Source: an uncultured Pseudodesulfovibrio sp. (GTDB lineage Bacteria > Desulfobacterota > Desulfovibrionia > Desulfovibrionales > Desulfovibrionaceae). From it: a stretch of DNA of 64,000 nucleotides. The notes beneath the pieces are model-generated. The model was given only the letters and a program-made list of their open reading frames with translations. It was not told the DNA's origin and did not search any database. Below, piece by piece: positions 36,615 to 45,570 of the stretch (position 1 is its first letter; each line of letters opens with the position of its first letter). The DNA lies in contig NZ_OY782498.1 of NCBI RefSeq assembly GCF_963677845.1, positions 2,735,518 through 2,799,517 on the forward strand, written 5' to 3'. The position numbers and the translations under genes are program-made.

Positions 36615-38006
36615 TCACTCAGCAGCCATCCGCTTCAATCGCTTGGACAAAGCTGGCTGGGAAATGCCAAGCATCCGCGCCGCAGTCGTTTGTTTGCCGC
36701 CGGATCGTTTCATGGCCTCTGTCACCAAAAGATCAGAAGCCTGAGCCAAGGTAGGAAGCGGATCAGAAAAAATCATGGTATCAGAAGATTCCGACTCTCC
36801 CCGCTGCACTCCATTTTCTAGAGCCAACCGTTCCCGGAAGGTCGCCACAGGCAAAGTATCACCAGTGCAATTACTGACCGCATCGAAAATCATGGACTCC
36901 AATTCGCGCACGTTGCCGGGAAACGCATAGGTTGTCAGTCCAGCGATGAGTCGTTCTGGAATTTTGGGAGGCTCACGATCCAATAAATCTGCAGCCTTAT
37001 GCACGAAATGATCAACCAATAACGAGATGTCATCAGGACGCTCCCGCAAAGGAGGGATATGAACGTGGTGAATACACAATCGATAATATAAATCCGCACG
37101 GAATTGCCCATCGTCACGGGCTTTCTCAAGATCGCAATGGGTCGCGGCAATGACTCGGGCCTCGGCGGATTTGGGTAAGTCTGCACCAAGAGGAAAGTAC
37201 TCTCTTTCCTGAATGAGTCGCAATAGTTTCACCTGTGAAGCACCTGACAAATCACCGATCTCGTCCAAAAACAAACAGCCGCCGGAGGCCTGTTCCACCA
37301 GTCCAGCCCGTGCATTTTGTGCGCCCGTATACGCGCCTTTAAGATGTCCGAACAGAGTGTCGCTGAACACGGTATCGTCGACCCCGGCTACATTAACTGG
37401 CACAAAAGGCTTATCCTTTGCCGTCAAAGTGTGCAGAGCACGAGCCAACAATTCCTTGCCAGTGCCGGATTCCCCGGTGATGAGTACAGGCTGACCAGAA
37501 CCGGCCACGGCTTCCACATATTTAAACATCCTGAGCATACGTGCATCACGAGCGACCATGTGAGCAAAGGCCTCAGGATGATCCAATGCGTCGGACAAAA
37601 AACCACTGCGCAAACTGGAGTTTTCCCGTTTAAGTCGACGCATCTCCAACGCGCGGGTCACGGTGGACATAAGTCGTGTTTCGTCCACGGGTTTAACCAG
37701 ATAGTCGAACGCACCCAGTCGCATGCAATTCACTGCGGAATCAACAGTGTCGATACCGGTGATAATAACCACCTCGACGTTAGGGTGTGTATCCTTGATC
37801 TGTTCAAGCAATTCCTCACCCGTTACATGAGGCATAACCAAATCAAGCAGCATAAGGTCTACAGGATGCTCGGCCAAAATATCCAAGACACGACGGCTGT
37901 CATCGCAACGCATAATGTTGCCCACGCCTCCGGCCATGAGTATCAACTCGAAACTGTCAATGGATGCGGGTTCATCGTCCACAATAAGTACGTGCGGTGT
38001 ATACAT
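36615..38006 (-). CDS. Sigma54-dependent NtrC-family response regulator
   Basis: 463 residues. Receiver domain 1-120 with phospho-acceptor D55 and acidic pocket VDDE at 9-12; AAA+ domain about 150-385 with Walker A GESGTGKE at 178-185 and the sigma54-contact loop GAYTGA at 224-229; C-terminal Fis-type helix-turn-helix (QTTAARMLGISQPALSKRLKRM). It follows the sensor kinase by 8 bases in the same operon and lies beside the ferredoxin-AOR operon, which has a sigma54-like promoter, so it probably activates it. Confidence 0.94.
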   Translation of the reverse strand: MYTPHVLIVDDEPASIDSFELILMAGGVGNIMRCDDSRRVLDILAEHPVDLMLLDLVMPHVTGEELLEQIKDTHPNVEVVIITGIDTVDSAVNCMRLGAFDYLVKPVDETRLMSTVTRALEMRRLKRENSSLRSGFLSDALDHPEAFAHMVARDARMLRMFKYVEAVAGSGQPVLITGESGTGKELLARALHTLTAKDKPFVPVNVAGVDDTVFSDTLFGHLKGAYTGAQNARAGLVEQASGGCLFLDEIGDLSGASQVKLLRLIQEREYFPLGADLPKSAEARVIAATHCDLEKARDDGQFRADLYYRLCIHHVHIPPLRERPDDISLLVDHFVHKAADLLDREPPKIPERLIAGLTTYAFPGNVRELESMIFDAVSNCTGDTLPVATFRERLALENGVQRGESESSDTMIFSDPLPTLAQASDLLVTEAMKRSGGKQTTAARMLGISQPALSKRLKRMAAE

Positions 38007-38014
38007 ACGTCGTC

Positions 38015-40150
38015 CTAACTAGAATGAGGTTCGGCTGGCAGGGTCAAAACAGCCCGTGTCCCCTTACCGGTTCGAGGGAGAAATTCCAAAGTGCCATTAT
38101 GCTCGCTCACGATCTTGTGGGAAACGGACAATCCCAGTCCGGTGCCACCGATGTCCCGTTTGGTCGTGAAAAACGGATCGGTCACATGGGGCAAATCGGT
38201 TTTGGAAATACCGGTTCCTTCATCCACGACCTCGACGACCGTGCGACCACTCTCTGCATCCAACCGGGTAACCACGGTGATAGCGCAATTCTTTTCAGGC
38301 AGGGCTTCACAAGAATTTTGCACGAGATTGATGATTACCTGTTCAATTTTCTGATAATTACCTCGCACCATCGGGCGACCATGAGCATACTGTACCTCAA
38401 AATTGTAGGTGGCCTGCTTGATCTGATTCGCCAACAAATTCAGTGAATGCTTGAGCACGGAATTGATAAAAACAGCCTGATCCATTTCCGTGGAATCATG
38501 GCGTGCATAATCCTTGAGGTCTTTGACGATTCGTTTAATCCGTTCCGAGCCTTCCAAAACACTGTCAAACAAACGCGGCACCCGATCACGGGCCTGACTG
38601 TATTTAAGGCCACCGAGAGTGAAATCCCCGTTGTCGTCATAATATCGATCTAATGCGGGAATGGCTCCGGCCCACATGCGAGAGAGTAATTGGGAATTAA
38701 GCATGATGTAATTATTCGGATTATTGACCTCATGTGCCACACCCGACACAAGGATACCGAGACTGACCATCTTGCCCGCCTGTACCAATTGCTCCTGTTT
38801 GAGATTAGCTTCGTGCTCGGCCTCACGCTTTTCCGTAATATCACGGCAAGTGATAAGCGTGGTTCCGTTCTGAATGGAGACTTTTTTGACGTTGACCATC
38901 AGCTCATGCTCACGGCCCAACTTGTCACAGACGGACAACTCAATATTGCGAATCTCACCGAACGCGGCCAGTCGAGCACGATCATAGAAATTCTCACCAA
39001 GTAACGCAGAAATCTCGTCGAACCAACGCACTTCATGCTCGGTATAGCCAAACACGGTCTTCACACTGGGACTGATATAAATAAAATGCCCGTCGTCATC
39101 GGTGATAAATACGGCATCTGAAATACTGGCCAAAGTGATACGGTGCAATGCCTCAGAGTGCTGCAACGCTTCAACCCACTGCCGATAATCGGTAATGTTT
39201 CGATAACTCACCACCATGCCGATGGGAACACCGTCCGAATCCTTGAGCTTGGTGGCGGTGAGTGAGCAGGGGATGGTTTTACCCGAAGCGTCTCGACAAT
39301 CCGTTTCATAGTCGGCCCGATCGCGTCCCATCAGTCGTGCCGAGGCCATACAGTGAACACCGTCACACCCCTGACAGGGAAAAACTTCAAAACATTTTTT
39401 GCTTTCAATATCATCGTGTCCGTGACCGGACAATTCGGAAAAGGCGCGGTTGATCTTGAGAATGTTTTTCTTATTGTCGGTGACGATCAATCCATCCACC
39501 GAGGTTTCAAACACTTGGTTGAGTTCCATGTCTGCCCGTTCGAGATCATCCTCAACCTGAGTCCGATAAAAACGTTCATCCTTGAGTGCATCGTGCGAAG
39601 ACTTTAGTTCTTCGGTGCGTTTTTCAATAATCCCTTCCATACGATCATACAGAATGGTGCGTTTACGCTCCCGGCGCAAATCTTCTGTAATATCACGAAT
39701 GGTCGCGACAACGTATTGTTCATTATTAATATCGACTGCTTTAAGTGACACTTCCGTATCAATGAGTGTGCCGTCACCCTGTTTGTCCTTCCAAAAAAAA
39801 CGTTGAGGGGTTCCATCGGCTGCAGCCCGTATCTTTTCCTGCGCCATGAGATGAGAATCGCGACCATTGGGCTGTTTTTCCGGGGCGAATTCCGCAGGAG
39901 AACGGCCGAGAATCTGCCCTTTGTCCGCCTTCCAAATGCGACACGCGCTTTTATTACAATCAAAAAAGGTATCTTGCAGAATGAGAATGCCATCGGACAT
40001 GGCATCAAGCACGCCCTGATACTTGCCCAGTTCCGACTCAAGCTCTGCGATGCGTGTTTGCTGCGCCTCGATAATTGCCTGCGACTCCGTCGCGTTGGTT
40101 GCCGTATCCATGCGCCCCTCCAAAGGTGGGTTCGACTCTTTGTTTTCCAC
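38015..40150 (-). CDS. Sensor histidine kinase with three PAS domains, one Cys-rich
   Basis: 711 residues, no membrane helices, so cytoplasmic. An N-terminal coiled coil is followed by PAS1 (about 44-155), a coiled coil, PAS2 (about 207-325), PAS3 (about 333-445), HisKA with phospho-acceptor H473 (GVAHEVNNPNNY) and HATPase (DEGTGISKTDLPHVTDPFFTTKRDIGGTGLGL). PAS2 carries C253, C259, C262 and C267 (CFEVFPCQGCDGVHC), which could bind a redox centre or metal. It is paired with the NtrC-type regulator, likely controlling the AOR operon in response to redox or a metabolite. Confidence 0.92.
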   Translation of the reverse strand: MENKESNPPLEGRMDTATNATESQAIIEAQQTRIAELESELGKYQGVLDAMSDGILILQDTFFDCNKSACRIWKADKGQILGRSPAEFAPEKQPNGRDSHLMAQEKIRAAADGTPQRFFWKDKQGDGTLIDTEVSLKAVDINNEQYVVATIRDITEDLRRERKRTILYDRMEGIIEKRTEELKSSHDALKDERFYRTQVEDDLERADMELNQVFETSVDGLIVTDNKKNILKINRAFSELSGHGHDDIESKKCFEVFPCQGCDGVHCMASARLMGRDRADYETDCRDASGKTIPCSLTATKLKDSDGVPIGMVVSYRNITDYRQWVEALQHSEALHRITLASISDAVFITDDDGHFIYISPSVKTVFGYTEHEVRWFDEISALLGENFYDRARLAAFGEIRNIELSVCDKLGREHELMVNVKKVSIQNGTTLITCRDITEKREAEHEANLKQEQLVQAGKMVSLGILVSGVAHEVNNPNNYIMLNSQLLSRMWAGAIPALDRYYDDNGDFTLGGLKYSQARDRVPRLFDSVLEGSERIKRIVKDLKDYARHDSTEMDQAVFINSVLKHSLNLLANQIKQATYNFEVQYAHGRPMVRGNYQKIEQVIINLVQNSCEALPEKNCAITVVTRLDAESGRTVVEVVDEGTGISKTDLPHVTDPFFTTKRDIGGTGLGLSVSHKIVSEHNGTLEFLPRTGKGTRAVLTLPAEPHSS

Positions 40151-40310
40151 TTAGCCCTGATTCCAAATTGGCGCAAGGCAGCGAGAAAAATGGCAACACA
40201 TCGAAATATCACGGGGAAAAACAAACTTGTTTTATTCGCTCTTTCATTGTCTTGCGAGCGGAACTTCTTTCCCTTACAGTGGCGTTTCACTCGATAAAAA
40301 GGAGACACAA

Positions 40311-41501
40311 ATGCAACTGATCTCATCCCAAATATCCGGCTACATGAAGCGGTCCTCATGGATTCGCAAAATGTTTGAGGAAGGAATTGCCCTGAAGAAA
40401 CAATTCGGTGAAGACGCGGTCTGCGACTTCAGTTTGGGCAACCCCGATCTGCCGCCGCCTGCCGCGATCAAAAATGCTCTGAACGATTTGGCAGAACAGG
40501 CAGACAAGCCCTTCTTCATGGGCTACATGCCCAACTTCGGCTATCCTGACGTTCGTCAAAGACTGGCTGAAGAAGTCAGCAAGGAACAGGGCGTGGACGT
40601 TCCCGCTGATAGCTTGATTATCACCTGTGGCGCAGCCGGTGCACTCAACTCATTTTTCCGCGCCGTGCTGGAACCGGGCGATGAAGTCATGTCCCCGGCA
40701 CCATTCTTTGTTGAGTATGGTTTCTATTGTGAAAATTACGGTGCATCTCTGGTCCCGGTCCCGGCCAAGCCTCTGACCTTTGAACTGGACCTTGATGCAA
40801 TGGACGCCGCCATTACGGACAAAACCCGCGTGGTACTCATCAACTCACCCAACAACCCCACAGGTGCGGTCTACTCCCGCGAAGAGCTCGACGGTCTGGC
40901 CGCCATTCTTCACAAGCACAATGAAGGCCGCGACAAACCGATCTTCATCCTGTCTGACGAGCCTTACCGCTTTCTCGCCTTTGACGGCGTGGAGGTCCCG
41001 AGCATGCTGGATGTCTATCCGTATTCGGTGGTCTGCTCCTCCTTTTCCAAGAACCTGTCCATGGCTGGTGAGCGCATCGGCTATGCGCTGGTCAATCCGG
41101 CTATGGAGGACAAGGATACACTCGTCGGCGGTATTGTTCTCGCGAACCGCATCCTCGGTTTCGTCAACGCCCCGGCTTTGGCGCAAAAGATTCTCGGCAA
41201 AGCGTTGGGAAGCTCCGTGGACATCTCAATTTATGACGACCGCCGCAAAGCCATGGCCTCAGTTCTGGACAATGCAGGATGTGAGTACACCATGCCCAAA
41301 GGCGCTTTCTACTTTTTCCCAAAAGCACCGGGTGGAGATGACATCGAATTCTGCGCGGCCTTGCAGGAAGAAAAGATTCTGGCCGTTCCAGGGACCGGTT
41401 TTGGTTGTCCCGGCTACATCAGACTCGCTTTCTGCGTGGGTGAAGATGTTATTCTGCGAGCCAAAGACGGCTTTGCCCGAACCATGGAAAAATACAAATA
41501 G
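40311..41501 (+). CDS. PLP-dependent aminotransferase (aspartate aminotransferase family)
   Basis: 396 residues from ATG 40311 (AAGGAG 6 bases upstream); the frame stays open for 28 codons before it, but without a ribosome site. Class I/II fold: SLGNPDLPPPAAI, GAAGALNSFFRAVLEPGDEV, LINSPNNPTGAVY, ILSDEPYRFLAF, the PLP Lys in CSSFSKNLSMAGERIGY, and the C-terminal substrate Arg in GYIRLAF. It transfers amino groups between amino acids and 2-oxo acids; aspartate or aromatic substrates are likely. Monocistronic, with its own terminator. Confidence 0.92.
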   Translation: MQLISSQISGYMKRSSWIRKMFEEGIALKKQFGEDAVCDFSLGNPDLPPPAAIKNALNDLAEQADKPFFMGYMPNFGYPDVRQRLAEEVSKEQGVDVPADSLIITCGAAGALNSFFRAVLEPGDEVMSPAPFFVEYGFYCENYGASLVPVPAKPLTFELDLDAMDAAITDKTRVVLINSPNNPTGAVYSREELDGLAAILHKHNEGRDKPIFILSDEPYRFLAFDGVEVPSMLDVYPYSVVCSSFSKNLSMAGERIGYALVNPAMEDKDTLVGGIVLANRILGFVNAPALAQKILGKALGSSVDISIYDDRRKAMASVLDNAGCEYTMPKGAFYFFPKAPGGDDIEFCAALQEEKILAVPGTGFGCPGYIRLAFCVGEDVILRAKDGFARTMEKYK

Positions 41502-41521
41502 TCCCACATTCATACACAACA

Positions 41522-41552
41522 AAAAGGGCTGCTCTCGGGCAGCCCTTTTCTT
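41522..41552 (+). terminator. Terminator of the aminotransferase gene
   Basis: Seven-base GC stem (GGGCTGC/GCAGCCC) extended by four A-T pairs, 6-base loop, then TTTTCTTATT. Confidence 0.88.
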
Positions 41553-41717
41553 ATTTCATCAGGTTTAAAAATTTTGTCGGTATCACAGGTGTTCTTGAAG
41601 AAGTTAAAATTCTTGTACTCGCACGGGATAAAACAACCTTTCAACAAACAAAAAGTCTACCTATCTAAGCTGTCGTTTTTATTGATTTTAAAAAATTTAT
41701 TTTCAATATAAAAAAAT

Positions 41718-41734
41718 TTGGCACGCCACGTGCT
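41718..41734 (+). promoter_or_regulatory. Sigma54 promoter with no downstream gene on its strand
   Basis: TTGGCACGCCACGTGCT: a perfect -24 element, GC exactly ten bases after GG, and one mismatch in the -12 box (GTGCT). An A/T tract sits just upstream. The transcript would begin near 41745 and meet a terminator within about 55 bases. The next gene (41836-42594) is on the other strand. Confidence 0.65.
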
Positions 41735-41744
41735 ATAAAGAAAG

Positions 41745-41800
41745 CATCTTCCTTTTTTGCACTGAGAAAAACAACAAGCCTCCGCAAGGAGGCTTTTCTC
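41745..41800 (+). ncRNA. Candidate sigma54-driven small RNA, about 55 nt
   Basis: Bounded by the sigma54 promoter at 41718-41734 and the hairpin at 41776-41795 followed by TTCTC. It contains no ORF with a start codon. The 3' hairpin is AAGCCTCC GCAA GGAGGCTT, placing a ribosome-site-like GGAGG and its complement CCTCC in the stem. If termination leaks, the RNA would run antisense into the binding-protein gene. The hairpin may instead be only the terminator of that gene. Confidence 0.35.
41776..41800. terminator. Hairpin terminator after the binding-protein gene
   Basis: Eight-base perfect stem with a GCAA loop. T-rich on both strands (TTTTCTC on plus; GTTGTTTTTCTC on minus), so it can serve either direction. 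Confidence 0.8.
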
Positions 41801-41835
41801 ATTTCTAAAGGGTAGAAGCCCCATATTAAGCGGAG

Positions 41836-42594
41836 CTATTCAAACATACGCCAGTACTTATCCACGATAGCGTCCAGTTGCCCTTCTTCACGAATTTCTA
41901 AAAACGCCCTTCGCACACCTTCCACGACTTCGTCAGAGGTTTCATTGCCGAATGCCATGTAAAAATCCTCTGTAAAAAGAGGTACTCGGGGAACCCAATA
42001 ATCAGAAGAGTGGCCAGACTGATTAAGCCAATGGGCCAGCGACAGTTTATCTCCGGTTGTCAGATCTATGCGCCCGACATTTTGGGAAGATTTCAACTCA
42101 TTCTGCTGTTCACAATTAACGGGGAACAGATTAACTCCATCTTTAAACCCCTGAGAAAGTAAAAAATGGTGTGTGGACGTCTCACGAGTTACTCCGACCC
42201 TGTATTTTCGAGCCTCATCCAATGTTGTAATCGTGATATCTGTCCGATGTTTCGGACTGAACAAATACATATCAATGGATAACCCTTCGACCTTAATCCA
42301 TTTGAAATGAGATTCTCTACTCGGCAGTTTGAAAATGGAATAAACAAGGACATTTTTCTGCGTTCGGGCCATCTCATACGCTCGAGCCCACGGGTAAATA
42401 TCAATAGAGTACTCAAATCCGGCACGATCCAACGTCGCTCGAACAACTTCTGTCACCACACCACCGACTTCGCCACGGACCTTTTGATTATATGGTGGCC
42501 ACTCTTCGGTCACAACCTTTATGCTTTCACTCAAAGCTGGTGTCACCTGCAGCAAAACGAGAATAACAGCGAACAAAAAAAACCGAACGCCCAT
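41836..42594 (-). CDS. Periplasmic solute-binding protein, family 3 type
   Basis: 252 residues. Signal peptide with a hydrophobic core at 4-18 and an ALS-E cleavage near residue 22. The mature part has the SBP_bac_3 pattern IKVVTEEWPPYN, GVVTEVVRATLDRAGFEYSIDIYPWARAYEMA, then KYRVGVTRETSTHHFLLSQG and a C-terminal ILEIREEGQLD-like helix (FLEIREEGQLDAIVDKYW). It binds a small ligand, perhaps an amino acid. No transport genes adjoin. The architecture resembles the protein at 27288-28055, but the two are clearly diverged. Confidence 0.82.
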   Translation of the reverse strand: MGVRFFLFAVILVLLQVTPALSESIKVVTEEWPPYNQKVRGEVGGVVTEVVRATLDRAGFEYSIDIYPWARAYEMARTQKNVLVYSIFKLPSRESHFKWIKVEGLSIDMYLFSPKHRTDITITTLDEARKYRVGVTRETSTHHFLLSQGFKDGVNLFPVNCEQQNELKSSQNVGRIDLTTGDKLSLAHWLNQSGHSSDYWVPRVPLFTEDFYMAFGNETSDEVVEGVRRAFLEIREEGQLDAIVDKYWRMFE

Positions 42595-42703
42595 CTTTTC
42601 CCCTTTTCATTCACCTATTGAGAAACACCACCACAAGAATCCACTTCTATCATTACCTACACAGAAACTCTCATAATATGCAACATCTTAGAAAGAATTG
42701 GAC

Positions 42704-42735
42704 AAAAAAAGCCGGTCGAAATCACTTCGACCGGC
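42704..42735 (-). terminator. Terminator of ilvD
   Basis: Ten-base perfect stem (GCCGGTCGAA/TTCGACCGGC), 5-base loop; on the minus strand followed by seven T residues. Confidence 0.92.
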
Positions 42736-42758
42736 TATACAGTTTTTTCTATTATCGG

Positions 42759-44420
42759 TTACTTTTCGTACACCGCTCCACGTGAAGCTGAAGTGACCAA
42801 TTTTGCGTAACGGCGCAGGAATGGGGACTTCACTTCCTTGATCACAGGCACATGAGTTTTTCGTCGCTCTTCCAGTTCTGCATCATCCACCAGCAGATGA
42901 ATCTTCCGCGCCGGGATGTCGATCTCGATTTTGTCGCCATTCTGAATCAAACAGCAAGGGCCGCCAGCTGCTGCTTCGGGTGAGATATGTCCGATAGCCG
43001 CGCCACGTGTTCCACCAGAAAAACGGCCATCGGTTAGCAAAGCCACCGACTCACCAAGCCCCATGCCGGAAATAGCCGAGGTGGGAGTGAGCATTTCACG
43101 CATTCCCGGTCCGCCCTTGGGCCCTTCATACAGTACGACAACCACGTCACCGGACACGATTTTGCCACCGAGGATGGCTTCGACTGCATCTTCTTCTGTC
43201 GTATAGACCTTGGCAGTGCCGGTATTCTGCATCATCTCAGGAGCAACGGCAGATTGCTTCACACAGCATCCTTCTGGCGCGATATTACCGTACAGGATGG
43301 CGATACCGCCCTCTTCCGAATACGGATTATCAATGGGCCGGACGATATCATTATTCGTCACCTTGGCGTCCAGATTCTTGAGGTTTTCACCCAGTGTCTT
43401 ACCCGTAACAGTCATGACATCCAAGTTGAGCAGATCGCGTTTGACCAGTTCGGACATCACGCCGGGAATACCGCCGGACTCGTTCAGGTCTTCCATGAAA
43501 TGCGGACCAGCCGGAGACAATTTGCACAGGTTCGGTGTTTTTTTACTGATCTCGTTGAACATCTCAAGATTCAGATCAAGACCGGCCTCGGCAAAAAGCG
43601 CAGGCAGATGCAACGTCGTGTTGGTGGAACAGCCCAGTGCCATATCCATGGTCACGGCGTTATGCACGGATTTTTCGGTGACGATATCACGAGGCTTGAT
43701 GTCACGTTCCAGCATCTCCATAACCTGCATACCGGCCTGTTTGGCCAGCCGTACACGGGCCGACATGACAGCCGGGATGGTGCCGTTGCCGGGCAGGGCC
43801 AGCCCGATGGACTCGGACAGACAGTTCATGGAGTTGGCCGTGAACATGCCCGCGCATGAACCGCAGGTCGGACAGGCTGACTGCTCGAATTCTCCAAGCT
43901 CTTCCTCGGTCATGGTGCCAGCCTTGACCTTGCCTACGCCTTCAAAAACATTAATCAGGTCGGCGGTCTTCTTCCGGCCAGCCAGCATGGGGCCTCCAGA
44001 CACGACAACCGCCGGGATATTCAATCGCAGGATAGCCATGAGCATACCCGGAACAATCTTGTCACAGTTGGGAATACACACGATTGCGTCAAAAGGATGA
44101 GCGGTCGCCATGATCTCCACGGAATCGGCGATTATTTCACGGCTCGGCAAGGACATTTTCATGCCCTCATGGTTCATTGCCAGTCCGTCACACACCCCTA
44201 TAGCCGGGAATTCCATAGGGGTACCACCTGCCAGCATGATGCCCCTTTTCACTGCTTCGGTAATGGTATCTAGGTGTACATGACCGGGAATAATCTCATT
44301 GGCTGCGTTACATACGCCAATCAACGGCCTGTCCATTTCTTCCTTGGACATCCCGGTCGCATACAACAGCGAGCGGTGCGGGGCCTTTTCCAATCCACCA
44401 GTCATTTTTTTACTACGCAT
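42759..44420 (-). CDS. ilvD: Dihydroxy-acid dehydratase
   Basis: 553 residues, full length for the family. It dehydrates 2,3-dihydroxy acids to 2-oxo acids in valine, leucine and isoleucine synthesis. Iron-sulfur ligands lie in [20 protein letters not shown] and [19 protein letters not shown]; the C-terminal [13 protein letters not shown] is also conserved. GAGGAG precedes the ATG. Monocistronic here: a terminator follows, and the long repeat-bearing spacer lies upstream. Confidence 0.97.
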   Translation of the reverse strand: MRSKKMTGGLEKAPHRSLLYATGMSKEEMDRPLIGVCNAANEIIPGHVHLDTITEAVKRGIMLAGGTPMEFPAIGVCDGLAMNHEGMKMSLPSREIIADSVEIMATAHPFDAIVCIPNCDKIVPGMLMAILRLNIPAVVVSGGPMLAGRKKTADLINVFEGVGKVKAGTMTEEELGEFEQSACPTCGSCAGMFTANSMNCLSESIGLALPGNGTIPAVMSARVRLAKQAGMQVMEMLERDIKPRDIVTEKSVHNAVTMDMALGCSTNTTLHLPALFAEAGLDLNLEMFNEISKKTPNLCKLSPAGPHFMEDLNESGGIPGVMSELVKRDLLNLDVMTVTGKTLGENLKNLDAKVTNNDIVRPIDNPYSEEGGIAILYGNIAPEGCCVKQSAVAPEMMQNTGTAKVYTTEEDAVEAILGGKIVSGDVVVVLYEGPKGGPGMREMLTPTSAISGMGLGESVALLTDGRFSGGTRGAAIGHISPEAAAGGPCCLIQNGDKIEIDIPARKIHLLVDDAELEERRKTHVPVIKEVKSPFLRRYAKLVTSASRGAVYEK

Positions 44421-44537
44421 TAGATACTCCTCTAAATAAAATTTCGGATGGACAGTTCACACCGGATAGGGGGCCGATGTCAATGGTTTTGCCTTGTGAT
44501 GCCTCCGGCATGCCTACCGGCGGTCGCCTTCAGCGGG

Positions 44538-44571
44538 ACCAGAGAACCTTTTAGAAAAGGTTCTCTGGTCT
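44538..44571. repeat. Long hairpin in the ilvD-ribB spacer
   Basis: GACCAGAGAACCTTTT and AAAAGGTTCTCTGGTC pair as a 16-base perfect stem around a 2-base loop. Hairpins of this style, often followed by CTTCGCG-like sequence, recur in Desulfovibrionaceae intergenic regions. Confidence 0.7.
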
Positions 44572-44653
44572 CTCCAAAACTTTCTGTATCGCTTCGCGAG
44601 GGGGGGGGAGGATAAACGAAAAAAATTCTCAAACATTCTTAAACATGGAGTGC

Positions 44654-44693
44654 TTTGGGGTGCGCCAGCACCCCAACAACGCCTTTCCTCCCC
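44654..44693. repeat. GGGGTGC hairpin element, copy 3
   Basis: GGGGTGC GCCA GCACCCC followed by AACAACGCCTTTCCTCCC; the core hairpin and the CCAACA-CGC-CTCC tail resemble copy 1 at 32150-32178. Confidence 0.75.
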
Positions 44694-44718
44694 CGACAGC
44701 GTAAGGCTTGGAAGAGTG

Positions 44719-44811
44719 GTGCAGATGTGCATTTTCTCGGGCCAAACCGACCGCAAGCGTAGCTCTGCTACGTTAAGGATTGATTTACGTCTGAAAAATG
44801 TGCAGATGCGC
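44719..44811. repeat. Nested dyad in the ilvD-ribB spacer
   Basis: Outer imperfect arms at 44719-44736 and 44793-44811 (GTGCATTTTC opposite GAAAAATGTGC) enclose a 6-base hairpin CGTAGC TCT GCTACG (44758-44772). The plan, long outer arms with a small inner hairpin, resembles 31860-31972 though the sequence differs. Confidence 0.55.
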
Positions 44812-44834
44812 TGCTATCGCAAGCCGTGTCACAA

Positions 44835-44866
44835 GAAAAAGGCCCCGACTAGGAGATAGCGGGGCC
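44835..44866 (-). terminator. Terminator of ribB
   Basis: Seven-base GC stem (GGCCCCG/CGGGGCC) with a 12-base loop; on the minus strand followed by TTTTT. It lies 48 bases after the ribB stop. Confidence 0.8.
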
Positions 44867-44913
44867 TTGGGAGGAGCACATATTTTGTTTGTCGGTTATC
44901 GTACCTTCAGACG

Positions 44914-45570
44914 TTAAGCGGCCTCGCTTTTGCGAGCTTTGCGGTATTCCACGATGTCGTCCACGGTGCAGACGGGCATATTGTGTTTCTTACCGAAGTC
45001 GATGATTTCCGGGGTACGGGCCATGGTGCCGTCAGGATTGGTTACTTCACAAAGGACGCCGCAGGGTTCCAGACCTGCCAGACGGGTCATGTCCACGGTG
45101 GCTTCAGTGTGACCGCCACGTTCAAGGACTCCGCCGGGACGAGCGCGAAGCGGAAACACATGGCCGGGACTGGCGATATCTGCAGGGGTAGCACTTCCTG
45201 CAATGGCCGTCTTGACGGTGGTCACACGGTCAGCCGCTGATACGCCGGTGGTGACACCTGTGGCCGCCTCAATGGAAATAGTGAACGCCGTCTGATATTG
45301 GCTGCTGTTTTCATCCACCATCATGGGCAGTTCAAGGGACCGGATTTTTTCATCGGTCAGGCAAAGACAGACAATACCGCTACATTCGCGAATGAGCATT
45401 GCCATCTGGTCGTCAGTAAGGGTTTCTGCGGCGAAGATAAGATCGCCTTCGTTTTCACGGTCTTCGTTATCCGTGACAAGAATACCACGACCTTCACGGA
45501 GTGCCGTGAGTGCGTTCTCGACCCGCTGAATAGGATCGCCGAACTGATTGAGTAGAGACTGATTCATCAT
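44914..45570 (-). CDS. ribB: 3,4-dihydroxy-2-butanone-4-phosphate synthase
   Basis: 218 residues. It makes the four-carbon precursor of riboflavin from ribulose-5-phosphate. The Mg-binding active-site motif [12 protein letters not shown], the [21 protein letters not shown] segment and [11 protein letters not shown] are intact. Only the RibB domain is present, with no fused GTP cyclohydrolase II. I start at the first ATG of an ATGATG pair at 45570, with AGGAG 5 bases upstream; the frame is open further up but crosses riboswitch RNA. Controlled by the FMN riboswitch upstream. Confidence 0.96.
   Translation of the reverse strand: MMNQSLLNQFGDPIQRVENALTALREGRGILVTDNEDRENEGDLIFAAETLTDDQMAMLIRECSGIVCLCLTDEKIRSLELPMMVDENSSQYQTAFTISIEAATGVTTGVSAADRVTTVKTAIAGSATPADIASPGHVFPLRARPGGVLERGGHTEATVDMTRLAGLEPCGVLCEVTNPDGTMARTPEIIDFGKKHNMPVCTVDDIVEYRKARKSEAA

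Larger units (their letters stand above)
41502..41835. other. 334-base spacer with a sigma54 promoter and two terminators
   Basis: Contains the aminotransferase terminator, an AT-rich tract (about 41680-41717), a good sigma54 promoter (41718-41734), and a hairpin terminator 45 bases further on. No ORF of note. Confidence 0.7.
44421..44913. other. 493-base repeat-bearing spacer upstream of ilvD
   Basis: No gene is seen. In order: the ilvD leader, a GACCAGAG hairpin (44538-44571), a run of G residues, a GGGGTGC hairpin element (44654-44693), a nested dyad (44719-44811) and the ribB terminator (44835-44866). Like 31255-32639 it is built of hairpins. Confidence 0.75.
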
